64,000 nucleotides of DNA. It comes from Immersiella caudata (Eukaryota > Ascomycota > Sordariomycetes > Sordariales > Lasiosphaeriaceae). The stretch lies in the NCBI GenBank assembly GCA_030512335.1, contig JAULSU010000001.1, forward strand, positions 3,348,001-3,412,000. The letters run 5' to 3'. The translations under genes were made by a program, and so were the position numbers. Shown here piece after piece: positions 45,837 through 56,017 of this stretch (the stretch's first letter is position 1; each line of letters starts with the position of its first letter). The notes below the pieces were generated by a model that was not told where the DNA came from, did no database searches, and worked only from the letters and a program-made list of their open reading frames with translations.

Positions 45837-47457
45837 ATGCACAACATTCAGAAGCTCGCCTTCGGGCTGCTCGCGGCCGCCGCTGTCGCCAGCGCCTCGG
45901 ACGTCGAGGTGCTCAAGAAAGACACATTTGACGACTTCATCAAGGCCAACGACGTCGTTCTCGCAGAGTGTGAGTTTTGCCCCCTCTTGCACGCTACCAG
46001 CACCTGAGCCCTTGCTAACGGCTCTGTTCTAGTCTACGCCCCGTGGTGCGGCCACTGCAAGGCGCTCGCCCCAGAGTACGAGGATGCCGCAACACAGCTC
46101 AAGGACAAGGGCATCAAGCTGGCGAAGGTGGACTGCACAGAGGAGACCGATCTCTGCCAACAACACGGCGTTGAGGGCTACCCCACTCTCAAGGTGTTCC
46201 GTGGCCTCGACAACGTCTCTCCCTACAAGGGCCAGCGCAAGGCTGCTGCGTACGTCTATCCTAAACCCTTCCCCAAAATCCAAGGCTAACCTTGCGTACA
46301 GCATCACGTCCTACATGATCAAGCAGTCCCTCCCCGCGGTATCAGGCGTCAACAAGGAAAACCTCGAGGACTTCAAGAAGGCCGACAAGGTCGTTCTCGT
46401 GGCCTACGTCAGCCCCACCGACAAGGCGTCCCGCGACGTCTTCGAGAGCGTTGCCGAGAAGCTCCGTGACAACTTCCCCTTCGGCTTCAGCAACGAGGTC
46501 GATCTCGCCGAGGCTGAGGGTGTTACCCAGCCCGCTATCGTTCTCTACAAGGACTTCGATGAGGGCAAGTCGACCTTCACCGCCAAGTTCGAGGTTGAGG
46601 CGATTGAGAAATTCGCCAAAACTGCCTCCACCCCCTTGATTGGCGAGGTTGGCCCCGAGACCTACTCCGACTACATGTCGGCCGGCATTCCTCTCGCCTA
46701 CATCTTCGCCGAGACCCCCGAGGAGCGCAAGGAGCTCAGCGAGGCCATCAAGCCCATCGCTGAGGCCCAGCGCGGTGTCATCAACTTCGCCACCATCGAC
46801 GCGGCCGCTTATGGCGCCCACGCTGGCAACCTTAACCTCAAGGCTGACAAGTTCCCCGCTTTCGCCATCCAGGAGACGGTCAAGAACCAGAAGTTCCCCT
46901 ACGACCAGGAGAAGAAGATTACCCACGATGACATCAAGGCTTTCGTTGATGACTTCGTCGCCGGCAAGATTGAGCCCAGCGTCAAGTCCGAGCCCATCCC
47001 CGAGACCAACGATGGCCCCGTCGCCGTTGTTGTTGCCAAGAACTACGAGCAGATCGTCCTGGATGACACCAAGGATGTCCTGATCGAGTTCTACGCCCCG
47101 TGGTGCGGTCACTGCAAGTCCCTTGCTCCCAAGTACGAGGAGCTCGGTGCCCTGTATGCCAAGAGCGAGTTCAAGGACAAGGTCGTCATCGCCAAGGTTG
47201 ACGCCACCGCCAACGATGTTCCCGATGAGATCCAGGGCTTCCCTACCATCAAGCTCTACCCCGCCGGCGCCAAGGACAAGGCTGTCACCTACTCTGGTGC
47301 CCGCACTGTTGAGGACCTCATCAAGTTCATCGCCGAGAACGGCAAGTACAAGGCCCATGTTGTCGAGGAGACTGAGGAGGCCTCTGCCGCCCCTGCTGCC
47401 AGCGAGTCCTCAACCGCCTCTGCCGAGACTGCGGAGGAGACCCACGATGAGCTCTAG
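45837..47457 (+). CDS. PDI1: Protein disulfide isomerase, ER-resident
   Basis: Exons 45837-45969, 46033-46249 and 46302-47457 give 501 residues. The protein makes and rearranges disulfide bonds in the ER lumen. Order: signal peptide (about residues 1-20, LLAAAAVASA), thioredoxin domain a with active site WCGHC at 49-53, redox-inactive b and b' domains, domain a' with WCGHC at 384-388, an Ala/Glu/Ser-rich acidic tail, and the ER retention signal HDEL at the very end. Length and layout are normal for fungal PDI. Exon 1 ends GAGT before a canonical GTGAGT donor, rebuilding the Phe codon of FYAPWCGHC. The whole sequence is close to Sordariales PDIs, which supports the taxonomic guess. Strong C-ending codon bias suggests high expression. 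Confidence 0.98.
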
Positions 47458-47932
47458 TGGAAGAGCGCTCTGTACTTTATGCATTTTTCGGTTTGTTACT
47501 AGGCACCGGGACAGCTGACGCCTACTTTTCTGGGATTGGGAGCAACTAAAAATACCTATGCGCATCTGTCTAATGAATTGAGGCTCTGAATGAAGAAAAA
47601 AAATATTCTATAAACACTGGTCCACTCTGCTTCCACCTGTGACGGGACACCAACGTGCATCAACCCCTGAGCCGCGCTGCCGTTTCACCCTGCTCACGAA
47701 GGCCACGTTCGTAGCTGCATTGATTCTGCCACGTTCCACCGCCCAAATTTTAGGGGAGCTCGTCCATTGGCGCAATTGAGCCCCCAGCTCTGCCCAACCT
47801 AGCTTCTGGCTGGGCCTACCCGTGCGCGTGCCGTCTCCACACGGCATCGTCAAAGTCGCCAGTGGCCACAACCACCCCGTACAAGCATCCTCGCGCATCC
47901 CACTTCCGGCATTCCACCCTAGCAATTCCACC
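47458..47932. other. Spacer PDI1 to mitochondrial-type protein gene
   Basis: 475 bases: the PDI1 3' untranslated region (AT-rich to about 47,620) and the promoter of the next gene. Nothing else is seen. Confidence 0.5.
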
Positions 47933-48603
47933 ATGGCTTCCAGAATACTATCGACCGGCGCTCGCGCTGTCACCAGCGCGACGCCCGCCCTCCGCACCGT
48001 CCACATCGTCCGCACCGTCCGCACCGTCCGCACCTTCCAGACCTCCGCCGCCCGTCTCGACGCCGTCGCCGCGCCACTTCCCGCGCGCAAGCCGATCGGC
48101 GCTCTCCGTGGAGGGTGTGTCTCTTCCCGCTCCAAGACACCAAGCACGATTCTAATGCTCTGCAGACTCTTCGGCTTCTTTTTTGGCACCACCCTTGCAG
48201 GTGGAGGTGTTTATTACTATGCGCTTCAGGAGTACAAGGCGTCAAATGAGCTGTTGACTGAGGATATCTACGTGCGTGTCTGCATCTAGCTTGGTCCTTC
48301 TTCTCCCTGCTGGCGTAGCCTGGGTTGGCTTGCTGTTTGGCCGTGTTTGGCTTTGGCGTTTTTTTTTTACAAGCGTAATTATTATGATATACCCTGCTCC
48401 CTTCTCTTTGGGCTTGGTGGGATGAGGGGAGGGGTTGTCAGGGGATGTCGAAGTTGATTGGGACGGGCTGTGGTGTTGTAATATGGCCACGGTTTGCTGA
48501 CATCTCGGAATCACAGGCTCTGCAGAACGCGGTCGACCGGTTGAGCAAGTACGTGGGCACCTTGGAGGAAAAGATGGAGACATTGGAGAGGAAGAAGAAA
48601 TGA
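47933..48603 (+). CDS. Small mitochondrial-type membrane protein, 124 residues
   Basis: Exons 47933-48114, 48166-48271 and 48517-48603 give 124 residues. The N-terminus MASRILSTGARAVTSATPA and the following Arg-rich, acid-free stretch look like a mitochondrial presequence, with a possible cleavage site around FQTSAARL. One membrane segment follows (LFGFFFGTTLAGGGVYYYAL), then a short heptad-like helix ALQNAVDRLSKYVGTLEEKM ending in ERKKK. The presequence contains the repeated unit RTV (HIVRTVRTVRTF), encoded by repeated CCGCACCGT, a likely slippage expansion. The family is not recognised; it is probably an inner-membrane accessory protein. Intron 2 is long (245 nt) but its acceptor gives the only sensible coiled-coil ending. 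Confidence 0.78.
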
Positions 48604-49414
48604 TGATGAGAATACGGTTGGGATGGGCGGGAAGGAAAACATTGGGAGCTAATGGTATGGCGCTGTCTCCCGGTATCGTTTTGAACAGGCTTAGAGGTTT
48701 CTTGAGGTGTGTTACAGGTGCGATCTTGCTTGTGGCGAGCGAGCAAGGTGTATAATAAGAAATCATTTTGGTGACATTGGAAAGCATCACGTTGTTCAAG
48801 GGTGTTATTACTGCTATGCTGGGTCACTGTGGGGTGGGGTGGGGGGGAGTGTCGGGGCCATGTGAAAGGATGAAGGGTCTCGGGGACCTCTATAGAGTCA
48901 ATTGCGGCAAGAGCACACAACACCGCGGATTCGCTGGTTATCACCGAGCCGATTGATCTGGTGGCTACTGCTTTATTAGGGGAGAGCAGGCGGGGTCCCG
49001 AATTCTCCAGTATCCGTGGTCGTGAGTGGTCAGGTACTGATCGATGGTACATTGAGAGGTGGTGGCACGACGAGTCGATCAACTCCCAGTGTCCTGGCCG
49101 TGGTTCAGGATTGTGGGATACAGGCTTGAAAATGGCGAAGAGACGTCTGTTTATAGTGAAGGAAATGGTCGGTGAACTTTCATTTTCATGGCTTGCATGG
49201 GTGAAAGTCAAGGGGGTTGTCAAGTGCAGAACGGATGCAAGCTCGCCCTGCCAAATGATCACGCCGTTCCTCGACTGCACTAATAGCAACATGGTAAAAT
49301 TATTCTGGTTTCTTAGCACTTCCAGTGCCCACGTTTTTGATCCAATCATTGCTATAACATGGCGTTCTCGACGCAGCCCCTTTGCTACCGTAGGTCAACC
49401 CTAACCCTCATCCG
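48604..49414. other. Spacer with degenerate 5S rRNA copy
   Basis: 811 bases; holds the 5S-like sequence at 48913-49027 (minus) and, at about 49,393-49,404, a telobox-like double CCCTAA just before the VPS71 start. No protein gene. Confidence 0.6.
48913..49027 (-). pseudogene. Degenerate full-length 5S rRNA copy
   Basis: On the minus strand the whole region lines up with Pezizomycotina 5S rRNA, recalled from family knowledge: a 5' end resembling ACATACGACCA (here ACTCACGACCA), then TCGGGACCCCG, GCTCTCCC, GTGATAACCAGCGAATCC and GGTGTTGT near the 3' end. Roughly 70% of positions appear to match. The copy is 115 nt against about 119 and has no T-run directly downstream for Pol III termination, so it is probably a pseudogene. 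Confidence 0.7.
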
Positions 49415-50597
49415 ATGCAACACCACAACTTCAATCGCTCCGTCTTCCCCCCCACCAATGGACCTAAGAACCTCAACGGCTCAAAGATAGAAATGAACAA
49501 TTTCGGCGTCATCGAGGTCGCCGGCGGCAAGACAACAAGAGCGCCAGGATGGGCTTACGTGCCTGACGTCGGCCCCTCTCCCGCCCAAGCATTACAGCCC
49601 ACAAACCGAAAGGGGCGCGCCGCTCGCAATCAGGCCGGCCCTAGCGCTGCCGACGTGTCGGCGCGCCAGGATGCCAAGATTCGCAAAGAACTCGAAGCCC
49701 TCGACCGAGACACCAACAAGGACGTAAACATCCCAATACCGCCCAAAGTCGGGGGCTCTAGAGGTATGGCCACCGTCACAAGAGGAGAGGATCCAGCTGC
49801 TAAGCACATGCCCCTTTGCAGCGCAAACCAACAAACATACGCCCAATGTCCGCAAGATTCTCCAGTCGCAAAAGACGTTCGCAAACTACCTAGACGACTA
49901 CCAAGCGCTCCTCGCGCTGGCGGAAACTAACCCAGCCGCTGCAGCTGCCCTCAACCCAGCCAACGCCGCCCCGCCGAAAGCAGCCCCTCCATCCACCGCG
50001 AGGAACTCACCCGCACCACCACCCCCAGAACCCAAATCCACCGCAGCGAGCAAACGCTCCGCGGCAGCGGCTAAGCGAGCAGCAGCAAAAGAGGCCAAGG
50101 AGGCCGAAGAAGCCGCCGCCGCGAAGGCAAAGGCTGAGGCCAAGCCCAAGGCCCCGGAACCGCTGGCCGAGAGCAAAGATGAAGACGTTGAGATGGCCGA
50201 CGCTCCAGTAGATGGCCCAACGCAACCGACTCCGGACATTGTACCACCACCAACCCAGCCCCCTCAATCTTATCCCCCAGACGGCACCATCCTCCCGGCA
50301 TACCAAAAACCTCCACCGCCGGCACACCCATCTGATAACGACCCGCTGCTGGTATCCAGGATCCCGCCGTTTCCCTCAGACGGGGAGTTAAGGGCGCTGA
50401 TGACAGCGCCTCCATTGAGTTATCTTGAAGCGCGAGGGACTTGGGGCGGGGAGGAAACGGGGTATCCGACAAGGGTGTTCTGCGAGGTGTGTGGGTATTG
50501 GGGGAGGGTCAGGTGTATGAAGTGTGGTGCGAGGGTTTGTGCGTTAGATTGTCTTGAGATGCACAAGGCCGAGTGTGTCACACGGTATGGCTTGTGA
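49415..50597 (+). CDS. VPS71: zf-HIT protein, SWR1 complex subunit Vps71/Swc6
   Basis: Exons 49415-49763 and 49822-50597 give 374 residues. The C-terminus has a complete HIT-type zinc finger: CEVCGYWGRVRCMKCGARVC then CLEMHKAEC. The conserved APGWAYVPD motif lies near residue 43, and a segment HTPNVRKILQSQKTFANYL follows the intron; both are typical of fungal Vps71/Swc6. The middle is an Ala/Lys/Pro-rich disordered linker. The subunit belongs to the SWR1 complex, which exchanges H2A for H2A.Z in chromatin (family knowledge). The intron uses a GCTGCTAAGC branch region and rebuilds an Ala codon. The start could alternatively be the in-frame Met near residue 27, but the first ATG fits the leader better. 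Confidence 0.87.
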
Positions 50598-52434
50598 AAG
50601 ACGTGGGCCTTTGAGGTCCTGTGGGATGAAGATGGCTAAGAGGAAGCATGGTGTAAGCTGCCGTTATGATACCTTTCTGAAGCTGGATTTCAACAAAGGA
50701 ACCTGGGGGTATGAACGCTCTAGGTTTTGCAAATGGCAGCAACTACAGGTGAGCGTCTCCAGCTCATATAGTTTCTTCTACATTGTGCCACACCATCTTC
50801 TACCCTGCTCCTTCTACCCAGTCTCACATCTCCCTTATCCCTCGCTGGCCCTGTGCTTCATATACCAAACGCAGACACTAAACAATCACATACGACTCTA
50901 CCCACTGGAAGACCCGTGATCGAGTTTACACAAAAGTGAGGCTTTGGCCCTTGATTAACCCTAACCCGTTTATTTCACGTGCCACGGTTGGTCAACCCCT
51001 TGATGATTCCTCCCAATCGCCCTGTAATACCTGTTCCTTCCACTATTAACAAGCAAAGCGAGCCTTGCTTTTCGCAGTTACCCTGCGTGTATAGTAACAT
51101 TCTGTTTTCTTTATTATAATTAAAGCCGTCTGCCTCTATGGCTAGTTAGTGAACAACTGTTTCGCTTCATTGGCCAACCTTTTATCTACAGAACCAAGTC
51201 GATGAAGAGCGGCGATCCGGGCGACGTTATCGCGGAAGAGGCTGCCGCAGTTGCCCCAGCTGCGGAGGTACGGGTTCAAGCACGGGAGGCGGGTGAAGCG
51301 ATAGATCGTGTTAATGCAGGAGGGACGCAGCTTGGCGCGATGGAAGCGCGGGTGGACTTGGCCTGGGTCGTGCATTTTATTTCACGAGCAGTCATCCCAT
51401 CAGCGTACGCTCACTTCGGCTTGGAGTGTAAATTTCTTCACCTGCGTTTTCGGAAACTTGATGCTCCTTAGCGATCAACATGGCCGTAGCAAGTTCATGT
51501 TTTACCGTCCTGGGTGCCAATTCTGTCTGGCCCCTGATCCACTCGTTTTCTCACCATCGGACCGTGTTGCTTGACGCTGTCACTTGCGCGTCGCGAACCT
51601 CGGGCCTTGACTTCGTCTTTCGCCTCCCCGTAGCCAGCTTACACATGGAGAATCTGCGGGGCCGCATTCTCGGCGCCAGACCACCCAGCTAAGGGCCCGT
51701 ACTAGTAACCCCACCAGCCCATTGATTTAACCCAAGGCTCACGAGACGGCGGCACGAATCAACTCTTCGTCACGCCTGGCCCGGCCTTTGTCGCAGCAAC
51801 TTGCAGTAGACATGTGCCGGTGGGGATGACGCAGAAAATCGTCTTGGGTTTCCTCTATACGTCCGCCTGTCTTGCGTCATCCAAGCATGACTTCCACATC
51901 ACCAGCGAGTCCCTACTCATGCAATGAAGCGCAAGCGCAGCAAAAAAGACGTGCCTAAGCAGGCCCGAAAAGCGGGCGGCTTCTTAAATGCTGAGAGGCT
52001 TGTGGGACAAACAGGACGGTCATTCTGTCGTTATGCGTTTTAAATGGTGATAGAACCGGAACTCCGTCTGTTTAGAGAGAAAACGGTGCAAAGAACCGGC
52101 CTCATTGTTGGGCCAGAGAGAAAAAATGGGCTCCATTTCTAAACTCTAAAGCATCATGTTTTGGATCCTCCTTTCCTATGGACAGTCTTAGTGAGGGCTA
52201 GCCTGGTAGTTGGGTCGGTAACGACCAGCGAATCCCTGGTGTTGTATGTAATTTTTGGCTTCTATTTTGGCATCGTCATCCCATGACATGATGCCGAGCG
52301 TAAGTGCTCTCGCCGGTTCCAAAGCCGGCTCAAGGAGGGTATCTCTATCTATCTCTTTCCTTTCAAATTTCATGCCCAAGAATCCGAACGCCAACTCAAT
52401 TCTACACCATAAAAAAAACAACACCCCAATGCCT
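50598..52434. other. 1.8-kb spacer with partial 5S rRNA copy
   Basis: No protein gene recognised; the frame 51202-51471 is Ala-rich but has no family features. A short telomere-like AACCCTAACCC occurs near 50,957. The 5S-related stretch at 52163-52249 is listed separately. Confidence 0.55.
52163..52249 (+). pseudogene. Partial 5S rRNA copy (3' two-thirds)
   Basis: The 3' part of 5S rRNA is well kept: GTGAGGGC, TAGTTGGGTCGGTAACGACC, AGCGAATCCCTGGTGTTG and the end TATGT, followed by a TTTTT run (52252-52256) like a Pol III terminator. Upstream of GGATCC (52163) the expected 5' end ACATACGACC is missing. The copy is thus 5'-truncated or replaced and is probably not functional. Confidence 0.85.
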
Positions 52435-52971
52435 TCACATGCTCAACAAACTAAACTGAACATCACCCCCTCTTGTAGCACCCCCCAGGCAAGTCGCACT
52501 TAGACTCCCCGTCGGACAAACCGCCCTCGCCGCCCGCACACACTGCTCCCACCTCTTCTTCGTCAAAGAGATTGTGCTCCCTGTTCCGGTCACCTTGAGC
52601 GTGAACAGTGCGCTTCCTACCCGTCCTTGCGTCATACGTGGTGAGCCCTGGCAGCGTTCTACTGAGCCGGCAATACCGCCGCAGATGGACAGCTCGGCGG
52701 CGTTTTGGTCGTGGAAGACTATGTGTCTGTGGCACTGTTAGATACCTATGTCATAGAGTGGTGGGAATGGGACGTACGCGTTACGGTCGATGCATTCTGT
52801 GTCGGTTACGGCGCGTGGTTCAAGAGGGATCGATTGTCGCATGCGAAGAACTTCGAAGTGGGATTGAGGGACTGTGACTTGGAGGAGGGGGTATTGTGGG
52901 GGTGCCGGTGCGGCGAGCACAACCGTTGTGAGGAGGGCGAGGAAGAAGGTGGTTATCCTCGGGGGAACCAT
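52435..52971 (-). CDS. Small secreted cysteine-containing protein
   Basis: Minus-strand exons 52971-52778 and 52726-52435 give 161 residues; the 51-nt intron has a GTACGT donor and CTAAC branch site. Residues 1-20 (VPPRITTFFLALLTTVVLAA) are a clear signal peptide, followed by Pro-rich and basic residues that may be a propeptide (LRMRQSIPLEPRAV). The mature part has six cysteines (ECID, SICG, ERCQ, EQCV, AVCP, ATCL), enough for three disulfides, and no membrane helix. I do not recognise a named family. Size, secretion and Cys content resemble fungal effector-like or apoplastic proteins, but that role is only an inference. An upstream in-frame Met (53073) would add 34 polar residues and spoil the signal peptide. 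Confidence 0.75.
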
Positions 52972-54162
52972 GTTGTTTGTTTGCGATGTGTTGGTCTTGA
53001 GGAGGTTCGGAAATGGGGTTTGATTGGTGTTCGATGTTGACGAGGGGGGGAGTGAACTCGAGGTAGACACCAAGGCCGGCTCGCTGATGGCAGGAGACGA
53101 AGAGAAGGAAGAGAAACGTATGTACTGAAGAACAGAGAAGAGAATGGCACCTGATCACAGATCCAGGACCGCAAACGCACTCCAAATGAAGGGAGGCACT
53201 GTAAAATGAAGGAAAACGACCGTTTGCTCAGAAAACAAAACAAACAGATGAAGAGAGAAGGAGGGAAAACGGCTGTCTGCAGTAGGTGTATCTCAAGGTC
53301 AACATTAAGCTCTAGTGAGCTCAGCCTAGCCAAGGCACAACGGGGAACGGGTTGCATGCACTCCATCCCCTACCCCTGAAGCGGATCGCCGTCGTTGGTG
53401 GTGCTGGCCCATCCTCTCACAGAGGCTGAGGATGGCGGTTCCAGAAAACCCAGCCAAACCGGGAACACGCAAGCAGATCCAGCTTTGTGTTTGGTTGGAA
53501 AGGGGGTTGAAACACGGCGTGCCCAGAAGACCGAACGATTGACCAATCGTTTGTGCCGATGCACCCCTGTCGCCCTCAATCGCAGCGACCCACCAGCTTC
53601 AAGCAGGCGCACTGACGACAACCACGCCTCTTGTCGAGTCTGGCCAGATCGCTACCCCGGGCCGACATCATTCTTCGCGGGAGCAAGGTCCCGAGGGCAG
53701 GTTGGTTTCTATTCAAGCGATACAACAATGTAACCATCTGGAGCAAATGGGCACATGTCTAAAGTCGTGATGTTCGTCTTCTAGCAAAGAGATTCTCCTC
53801 CGCGCTTTTCTTGACCCAGTCCAGCATGCGCCGTTCGTCTGAAGCGAAGCGAAAGCTGGTACAGTAAGATAACCTTACTATGCACTAGGGAGATCCACGC
53901 CTGGCGGGTTCCGATCAGCATAAAATGTGGGTTGTAGGGATGCGGCACAGAGCTTCCAAGCCACTCACTGTAACACTGGTCCTTACAGTGCTTGACAGAT
54001 CGCCTGGGCGCCTCGGCGACCAGGATCCTTCACTCTACTCAAGACACCTGCCAGAGACAATCAACCAGCAAACAGGACACATTCCGCGTCGATCAGCCAG
54101 GTAAACCGCTCAACGGTCGCATTGTCGGTTTTTGTCGTGTTGTCCATCCTGCTGCTGTGAAT
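52972..54162. other. Spacer upstream of the secreted protein gene
   Basis: 1.2 kb with no recognisable gene. It should hold the promoter of the secreted protein on the left and the 3' end of the WSS1-like gene on the right. Confidence 0.5.
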
Positions 54163-55815
54163 TCATGGCGCGGCCGCCTTGCGCTCTCCGCAAACGCCGC
54201 AAACGCCACAATCTGAAGCGTTTCTGTAAATACTCCCTCGACAAGTCTGGCTCCCGCAGGCCCAGGCACCAGGCATGCCCTGAATATGTAATACATTTGA
54301 ACACATACCACATGTCGGTGCCATTCTGTCATTGGCGAAGGAGCAGACCGGGCAAGTGACGTTGGTCGTGGCTGGGATTGCGGGCGGGTCTTTGGGTTCC
54401 GGTGGTCTCGCTACCGTTGGCCTCGCTGTCGATGACTTCCCTTCTGGTTTCCCGGCTGGTTTGATAGTTGACAGATTTCCTGTTTGCTGCTTTTGTGCCG
54501 CTGGCTTTACTCGTGCTGGCTCCGGTTCTGTTTTCACTGTTGGTGGGATCTTCCGGCTATCGTTCCGTGTTGTAGAGCTTCTCTCAGAGAGGCTTCGATC
54601 GCCAGCCTCTTCCATGCCGCTCTGCCCATCGCCCTCCTCTTTGACCCTCGCTGTAACGCCGGATATATCCTCCAGCCCTCTCTCCCCAGTACCCGACGGT
54701 GACCCGATCCCAATCTTCGGCCTCCTCGCCAAACTAAACCCCTGCAACTCCAACGACTCTTTCTGCGCGTCCCTATCATCAGGACTCTCATCCTCACAAA
54801 CTTTGATCAGCCCTCTCCCTTTAGCATCCACCAACCTCTTCCCGTTGAGGTCGATCGCATCCACAATCCCCACCTCGTCATCTTCATACTCCGTCTCGCT
54901 CCCGCTCTCCGTCTCATCACTATCCTCAATCTTCACCGCCTCCACTTCCTCCTTCTTCTGCTGATCGAATCTCGCCAGCGCCGCCGCCGCTCTAAGTTCC
55001 CTCCCCCTCGCACTCCCCGCAACCCTCGGCTTCGCTGCAACAGTCCTCCCCTTCTCCAACTTCCTCTTCACCTCTACATCCTCGCCAAGCTGCATTCCAT
55101 TTGCTCCAAACTTCTTCAATATCCGCCTCTCCTTCTGCTCCTGGTAGGAAAGAACCTTCTTGGCTTTGCGCTTCTTCCCTCGTGACCGATACGTCCCCCC
55201 GCAGAGGTGTTCTGGGAGACCTTCGCCAGGCTGAACTGCGTTTCTCTCAAAATCGCCGGTAGATAGAAGCGCGCCGCGCCCCCAGAGGCCTTCGCCGTTG
55301 TAATCACGATTCCAAAGCTCACGCATACGGTCTGCATATTGATTGCGGACGGCCCAGAATGCGCGGGAGTGGTTCATTTGTTTGCAGTGGGCTAGTCTGG
55401 ATGGCGTCAGCAAAGTAAACGGAGCAATGGGCAGTAGCTTCAACCAACTCGTGCATCATGACCATCTGGACGTATTCGAAAGGGAGCCAGTGGCCCGTGA
55501 AGCGGGCCTTGAGAACCAACTGAATGACCTCGCCTGCGTTGAAATTGCGGCCGACGAACTCGGCGTTGGGTTCGTATTCCTCTAGGGACATAACTGACAG
55601 GTGATTCTCTTTCATTATGGGGACTTACAGGGTTAGCATAACCTGTTTTTTGTGTGTAGAAGTTCGGGCGAGGAGAACTCACGACATTGCGCGGCGATCC
55701 GCTCGAGGAAGTCCTGGGCGACTGCTTCGTCGGGGCCTTTGAGCGGCTTGATGAAGATAATTCGCTCATTTGGCTGCGACTTTCTCGCATTTAAACGTTG
55801 AATTCCAAGCGGCAT
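54163..55815 (-). CDS. WSS1: WLM-domain metalloprotease, Wss1/Spartan-like
   Basis: Minus-strand exons 55815-55683, 55623-55449 and 55396-54163 give 513 residues. The zinc protease site is rebuilt across intron 2: HELAHCKQMNH at 102-112 (HExxH plus a third His), the WLM signature. The upstream VGRNFNAGEVIQLVLK is also diagnostic. The C-terminus has a RanBP2-type zinc finger (CPVCSFANDRMAPTCGMC) and a second Cys-rich segment (CGVCGVCG). The middle is acidic and disordered with several VKxE-type possible SUMO sites. Wss1 degrades DNA-protein crosslinks in a SUMO- and Cdc48-linked way (family knowledge). The chosen donor GTTGGT and acceptor CCAG (52-nt intron, CTGAC branch) are needed for the active-site frame; reading through destroys it. 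Confidence 0.9.
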
Positions 55816-56017
55816 TTTGGGAGCGATTTACACTCATCCGCCGAGGGAGTGAGACGACGACAAGTGAGTTGGTTGCAAGGTGATGAGAGCTACCGCCACG
55901 CGCGAAGGCAGCTGTTCGCGTACCTTAAAGTGGCAGGACATTCACACGGTGTCACATGATAGGGATATGGTTCGAAATTCTTTGAAAGGGTTAGGGTTAT
56001 ATATACCCCCTGACCCC

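Noticed and set aside
46342..47358. 338-codon open frame antisense to PDI1
   Set aside because: It is a mirror of the highly biased PDI1 codons (Leu/Gly/Val-rich) and has no family features.
50953..50964. Telomere-like AACCCTAACCC
   Set aside because: Too short for an interstitial telomere; similar to common telobox promoter motifs.
51142..51471. Overlapping Ala-rich plus frame and minus frame
   Set aside because: Both strands are open over the same GC-rich stretch and neither is recognisable.
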